In this document: piece by piece, positions 7,806 through 10,179 of the stretch | Numbering within the stretch: position 1 is the stretch's first letter | How the letters are laid out: every line of letters begins with the position of its first letter | Origin: an uncultured Brevundimonas sp. | GTDB taxonomy: Bacteria > Pseudomonadota > Alphaproteobacteria > Caulobacterales > Caulobacteraceae | DNA: 10,179 bases | Direction of reading: 5' to 3' | NCBI RefSeq assembly: GCF_943913055.1 | Contig: NZ_CALTWS010000091.1 | Span: forward strand, 1 to 10,179 | Notes under the pieces: model-generated | The model's database searches: none | Told to the model about the DNA's origin: nothing | The model's input: only the letters and a program-made list of their open reading frames with translations | Program-made: the position numbers and the translations under genes

Positions 7806-8552
7806 ATGAGCAAGACATCGGACTATGAAGACGAGCTGGTGGCGCTGCAGACCCGGCTGGTCGAGACTCAGGCCTGGACCATCGAGCAAGGGATCAAGAC
7901 CCTGATCGTGTTCGAAGGCCGCGACAGCGCGGGCAAGGACGGGGCGATCAAGCGGATCACCGACCACATGGCCCCGCGCCAGACCCGCGTCATCGCCCTG
8001 CCCAAGCCGAACGAGCGCGAGACCAGCCAGTGGTACTTCCAGCGCTATGTGCCTTATCTGCCCTCGGCCGGAGAGACGGTGATCTTCAACCGCTCCTGGT
8101 ACAACCGCGGCGGCGTGGAGCCGGTGATGGGCTTCTGCACGCCCGAACAGCACGCCCAGTTCCTGAAGGACGCGCCGCGCTTCGAACGGATGCTGACCGA
8201 CAGCGGCATCGTGCTGATCAAGCTGTGGCTGGACATCTCCAAGGCCGAGCAGGCCGAGCGGCTGGAGGCGCGGGTCGAGGATCCGCTGAAGCGGTTCAAG
8301 GTCTCGTCGCTGGATGCGGAGGCGCAGGCGCGCTGGGACGCCTATTCCAGGGCCCGCGACCAGATGCTGGAGGCGACCCACACCGGACATGCCCCCTGGA
8401 CGGTGATCGCCACCGACAAGAAGAAGGAGGCGCGGCTGAACATCATGCGCCACATCCTGCGGCGGCTGGATGCGCCAGGCGTGAAGGCCGACAAGCCCGA
8501 TCAACACATCGTCTTCGACGCCGACCGCGCGGAGGGACGCCTCGCCCCCTAG
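7806..8552 (+). CDS. ppk2: Polyphosphate kinase 2
   Basis: PPK2 enzymes transfer phosphate between polyphosphate and nucleotides (NDP or NMP) in the cytoplasm, linking the polyphosphate store to nucleotide energy balance. The 248-residue protein is one full PPK2 domain. It has Walker A FEGRDSAGKDGAIKR (36-50), the adjacent ITDHMAPRQTRVIALPKPNE segment, Walker B-like ETVIFNRSWYNRGGVEP (90-106) and a basic lid region (EDPLKRFKVSS, DKKKEARLN). The N-terminal extension of many class I enzymes is short here. Class, and hence ADP/GDP or AMP preference, cannot be fixed by eye. There is no good ribosome site. A 3-codon frame ATG-CGG-CCA-TGA (7798-7809) overlaps the start, and a leaderless transcript is possible. 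The gene is divergent from the serine hydrolase, and its stop overlaps the convergent gluQ by 4 bp. Confidence 0.95.
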   Translation: MSKTSDYEDELVALQTRLVETQAWTIEQGIKTLIVFEGRDSAGKDGAIKRITDHMAPRQTRVIALPKPNERETSQWYFQRYVPYLPSAGETVIFNRSWYNRGGVEPVMGFCTPEQHAQFLKDAPRFERMLTDSGIVLIKLWLDISKAEQAERLEARVEDPLKRFKVSSLDAEAQARWDAYSRARDQMLEATHTGHAPWTVIATDKKKEARLNIMRHILRRLDAPGVKADKPDQHIVFDADRAEGRLAP

Positions 8553-9397
8553 ACCCCCAGCTCGGCCCGCAAAGCCTCAGCCGTCATGCCGCCGGCGCGC
8601 AGTTCGGCCAGGGTCACCGACCGGTCCCGTTTGGCATACCGACGCCCATCCGGCCCGGTCAGCAGCCTATGGTGGCGATAGACCGGCGTGGGCCAGCCCA
8701 TCAGAGCCTGGATCAGCACCTGGATGTGCGTCGCCTCGAACAGGTCCTCCCCACGGACGACATGGGTGATACACTGCAGGGCATCGTCGTGGGTGACGGC
8801 CAGGTGGTAGGCCGTGCCCGCGTCCTTGCGGGCCAGGATCACGTCCCCGGCCGTTTCGGGCCGGGCTGCGATGCGGCCTGCCTCGCCGTTGGGTCCGAAA
8901 CCCTCCTCGACGAAGGACAGGTCAGACCAGGCGACATCTCCCAGTTCGGTCCGTGCACGATCCAGCGACAGCCGCCAGGCGAACGGCAAACCCTGTTCCA
9001 GCATCGCCACTTCTTCATCCGCAGGATGAGGGCCGGGCCGCGCGGCCTCGGCGTTGCCGTGCGGGGCGTCTCCGATGGCGTCCAGAAGCGCCTTGCGGGT
9101 GCGAAAGCAGCGGTACAGCAGGCCCCGCTGACGCAGCGTGTCCACGACCGCGGCATAGTCCGCCAGATGCTCCGACTGTCGGCGTACCGGACTGGGCCAG
9201 TCCAGCCCCAGCCAGGCGAGGTCTTCCAGAATGCCGGCTTCGAACTCCGGCCGACAACGGGTTGGGTCGATGTCCTCTATCCGCAGCAGCCACTGCCCGC
9301 CCGCGTCCTGTGCCAGGCGATGTCCCAGCAAGGCGGACCAGGCATGCCCCTTGTGCAGACGTCCGGTCGGGGAGGGGGCGAAGCGGGTGATGAACAT
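8549..9397 (-). CDS. gluQ: Glutamyl-Q tRNA(Asp) synthetase
   Basis: GluQ attaches glutamate to queuosine-34 of tRNA(Asp). It is a truncated class I glutamyl-tRNA synthetase without the anticodon-binding domain, and 282 residues fits. Visible are R-F-A-P-S-P-T-G with the HIGH-like HKGH (15-18), LLRIEDIDPTR (37-47), the tRNA-end region with YHLAVTHDDALQ (198-209) and VRGEDLFEATHIQ (214-226), and a KMSKS-like KRDRS (256-260). The zinc site found in the E. coli enzyme (C-x-C ... Y ... C) is mostly absent: only Cys97 (YRCFRTRK) remains near that place. The frame is open for 225 codons further upstream, but that stretch is the antisense of the glycosylase gene. The ATG at 9397 starts the conserved domain. 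No ribosome site is evident; a TATCGT hexamer ends 6 bases before the ATG. Confidence 0.94.
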   Translation of the reverse strand: MFITRFAPSPTGRLHKGHAWSALLGHRLAQDAGGQWLLRIEDIDPTRCRPEFEAGILEDLAWLGLDWPSPVRRQSEHLADYAAVVDTLRQRGLLYRCFRTRKALLDAIGDAPHGNAEAARPGPHPADEEVAMLEQGLPFAWRLSLDRARTELGDVAWSDLSFVEEGFGPNGEAGRIAARPETAGDVILARKDAGTAYHLAVTHDDALQCITHVVRGEDLFEATHIQVLIQALMGWPTPVYRHHRLLTGPDGRRYAKRDRSVTLAELRAGGMTAEALRAELGV

Positions 9398-9484
9398 GAC
9401 GACACGATAGCGGGAAGCGGACGCGGTAGAAGCCTGCCCTAGTGCATCTCTTGCCCCGGCCGGACGAAGACCTAAGGTCCAGCC
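9398..9484. promoter_or_regulatory. Divergent promoter region between gluQ and the glycosylase gene
   Basis: These 87 bp must hold the starts of both transcripts unless either is read from further away. For the plus strand TTGCCC (9451-9456) and TAAGGT (9473-9478) are 16 bp apart, with the second ending 6 bases before the ATG; AAGG (9474-9477) could instead be a ribosome site. For the minus strand TATCGT (9404-9409) ends 6 bases before the gluQ ATG, preceded by a weak TTCTAC (9426-9431). Confidence 0.35.
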
Positions 9485-10159
9485 ATGCCCAAGCCTCCCA
9501 GTCCTGCCGATCTGCACGCCGCTAGACAGCACCTCGCCGCCATCGATCCCGCCCTGGCCCGCGCGCATGCGCAGACGCCGATGCTGGAATGGCGGCTGCG
9601 GCCCGGCGGGTTCGAGGGTCTGTTCCGGATGATCGTGGAGCAGCAGGTGTCGGTGGCCTCGGCCGCATCCGTCTGGGCCAGGCTGCAGGCCGGGCTGGGG
9701 GAGATCACGCCCGAGGCCCTGCTGGCGCATGACATCGACAGCCTGCGGGGCATGGGCCTGTCGCGGCAGAAGTCGACCTATGGGCAGGGGATCGCCCTGG
9801 CCCAGATCGAGGGGCGGATCGATCTGGAGCATATGCAGACCCTGTCGGACGAAGAGGCCATCGCGGCCCTGACGGCGCTGAAGGGCGTCGGGCTGTGGAC
9901 GGCGGAGGCCTATCTGATGATGTGCGAGGGGCGGCTGGATGTGTTTCCGGGTGGCGACGTCGCCCTGCAGGAAGCCATCAAATGGGCTGACGGGACCGAG
10001 ACCCGTCCCGATCAGAAGGCCGCCTATGCGCGGGCGGAGCTGTGGCGACCCTACCGGGCGGTGGCGACGCATCTGCTGTGGGCCTGGTATACGGGCGTGA
10101 AGCGGGGCGAGATCGTGCTGGATGACCGAGCGGCTCAGGCGTTAGACACCAAAGAATGA
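9485..10159 (+). CDS. DNA-3-methyladenine glycosylase II family (AlkA-type, short form)
   Basis: This 224-residue protein belongs to the helix-hairpin-helix-GPD superfamily of base-excision glycosylases, which remove alkylated bases from DNA. After a variable N-terminus, FEGLFRMIVEQQVSVASAASVW (43-64) is the usual first conserved helix block. The helix-hairpin-helix LTALKGVGLWTAEAYLMM lies at 129-146, and VFPGGDVALQEAI carries the catalytic Asp158. The late basic helix (ELWRPYRAVATHLLWAWY) is typical. It lacks the E. coli AlkA N-terminal domain, so it is of the shorter type; substrate range may differ and the symbol alkA is withheld. It faces gluQ divergently. Its stop overlaps the ATG of a further frame (ATGA at 10156-10159), implying an operon. 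No Ada-type operator was recognised in the short upstream region. Confidence 0.93.
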   Translation: MPKPPSPADLHAARQHLAAIDPALARAHAQTPMLEWRLRPGGFEGLFRMIVEQQVSVASAASVWARLQAGLGEITPEALLAHDIDSLRGMGLSRQKSTYGQGIALAQIEGRIDLEHMQTLSDEEAIAALTALKGVGLWTAEAYLMMCEGRLDVFPGGDVALQEAIKWADGTETRPDQKAAYARAELWRPYRAVATHLLWAWYTGVKRGEIVLDDRAAQALDTKE

Positions 10160-10179
10160 GCCCCATCGTCGATCCTGCC
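10156..10179 (+). CDS. Start of a downstream gene, cut by the window end
   Basis: An ATG overlaps the glycosylase stop (ATGA) and opens a frame reading M-S-P-I-V-D-P-A to the end of the window. The overlap is the usual sign of translational coupling in this genome; the gene pair at 4518 shows the same arrangement. Eight codons are too few to assign a product. Confidence 0.45.

Noticed and set aside
9398..10072. 225-codon N-terminal extension of gluQ
   Set aside because: It is the antisense of the glycosylase gene; the synthetase domain starts at the ATG at 9397.

Overview
The window reads as chromosomal DNA of a high-GC alphaproteobacterium, most likely a member of the Caulobacteraceae such as Brevundimonas. 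This rests on how the UvrB, GluQ, PPK2 and extensin-like proteins read, on strong G/C preference at third codon positions, and on tightly packed genes with ATGA overlaps. The genus is an inference from protein style, not from an rRNA or a search.

Layout. (1) 1-1991: uvrB (nucleotide excision repair), missing its 5' end. (2) 1992-4320: a compositional island. It holds one A+T-rich gene for a P-loop ATPase of the Sll1717 type (2270-3739), preceded by about 280 bp with a possible gene scar and followed by about 580 bp of non-coding DNA. That DNA carries an inverted pair of intergenic repeats. (3) 4321-5195: a coupled gene pair, a 66-residue helical protein and a 225-residue helix-turn-helix protein that recalls small terminase subunits. 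(4) 5200-5770: a small palindromic repeat, then the cold-shock gene cspA on the minus strand with a clear intrinsic terminator and a roughly 200 bp upstream region. (5) 5771-7687 (minus): an extensin-like cell-envelope protein and, upstream of it, an exported serine beta-lactamase-family hydrolase, 51 bp apart and probably co-transcribed. (6) 7806-10179: ppk2 (polyphosphate kinase 2, plus), gluQ (glutamyl-Q tRNA(Asp) synthetase, minus, overlapping the end of ppk2 by 4 bp), an AlkA-type DNA glycosylase (plus), and the first codons of a further gene.

Most of the window is ordinary housekeeping: two DNA repair enzymes, an RNA chaperone, a tRNA-modifying enzyme, polyphosphate metabolism and two envelope enzymes. 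The part that looks acquired is the Sll1717-type ATPase. It stands alone between uvrB and a repeat-rich spacer, is about 45% GC in hand-counted lines, and belongs to a class whose cellular role is not settled; a mobile or defence-related role is plausible but unproven. No CRISPR array, tRNA, rRNA, transposase or integrase was recognised.
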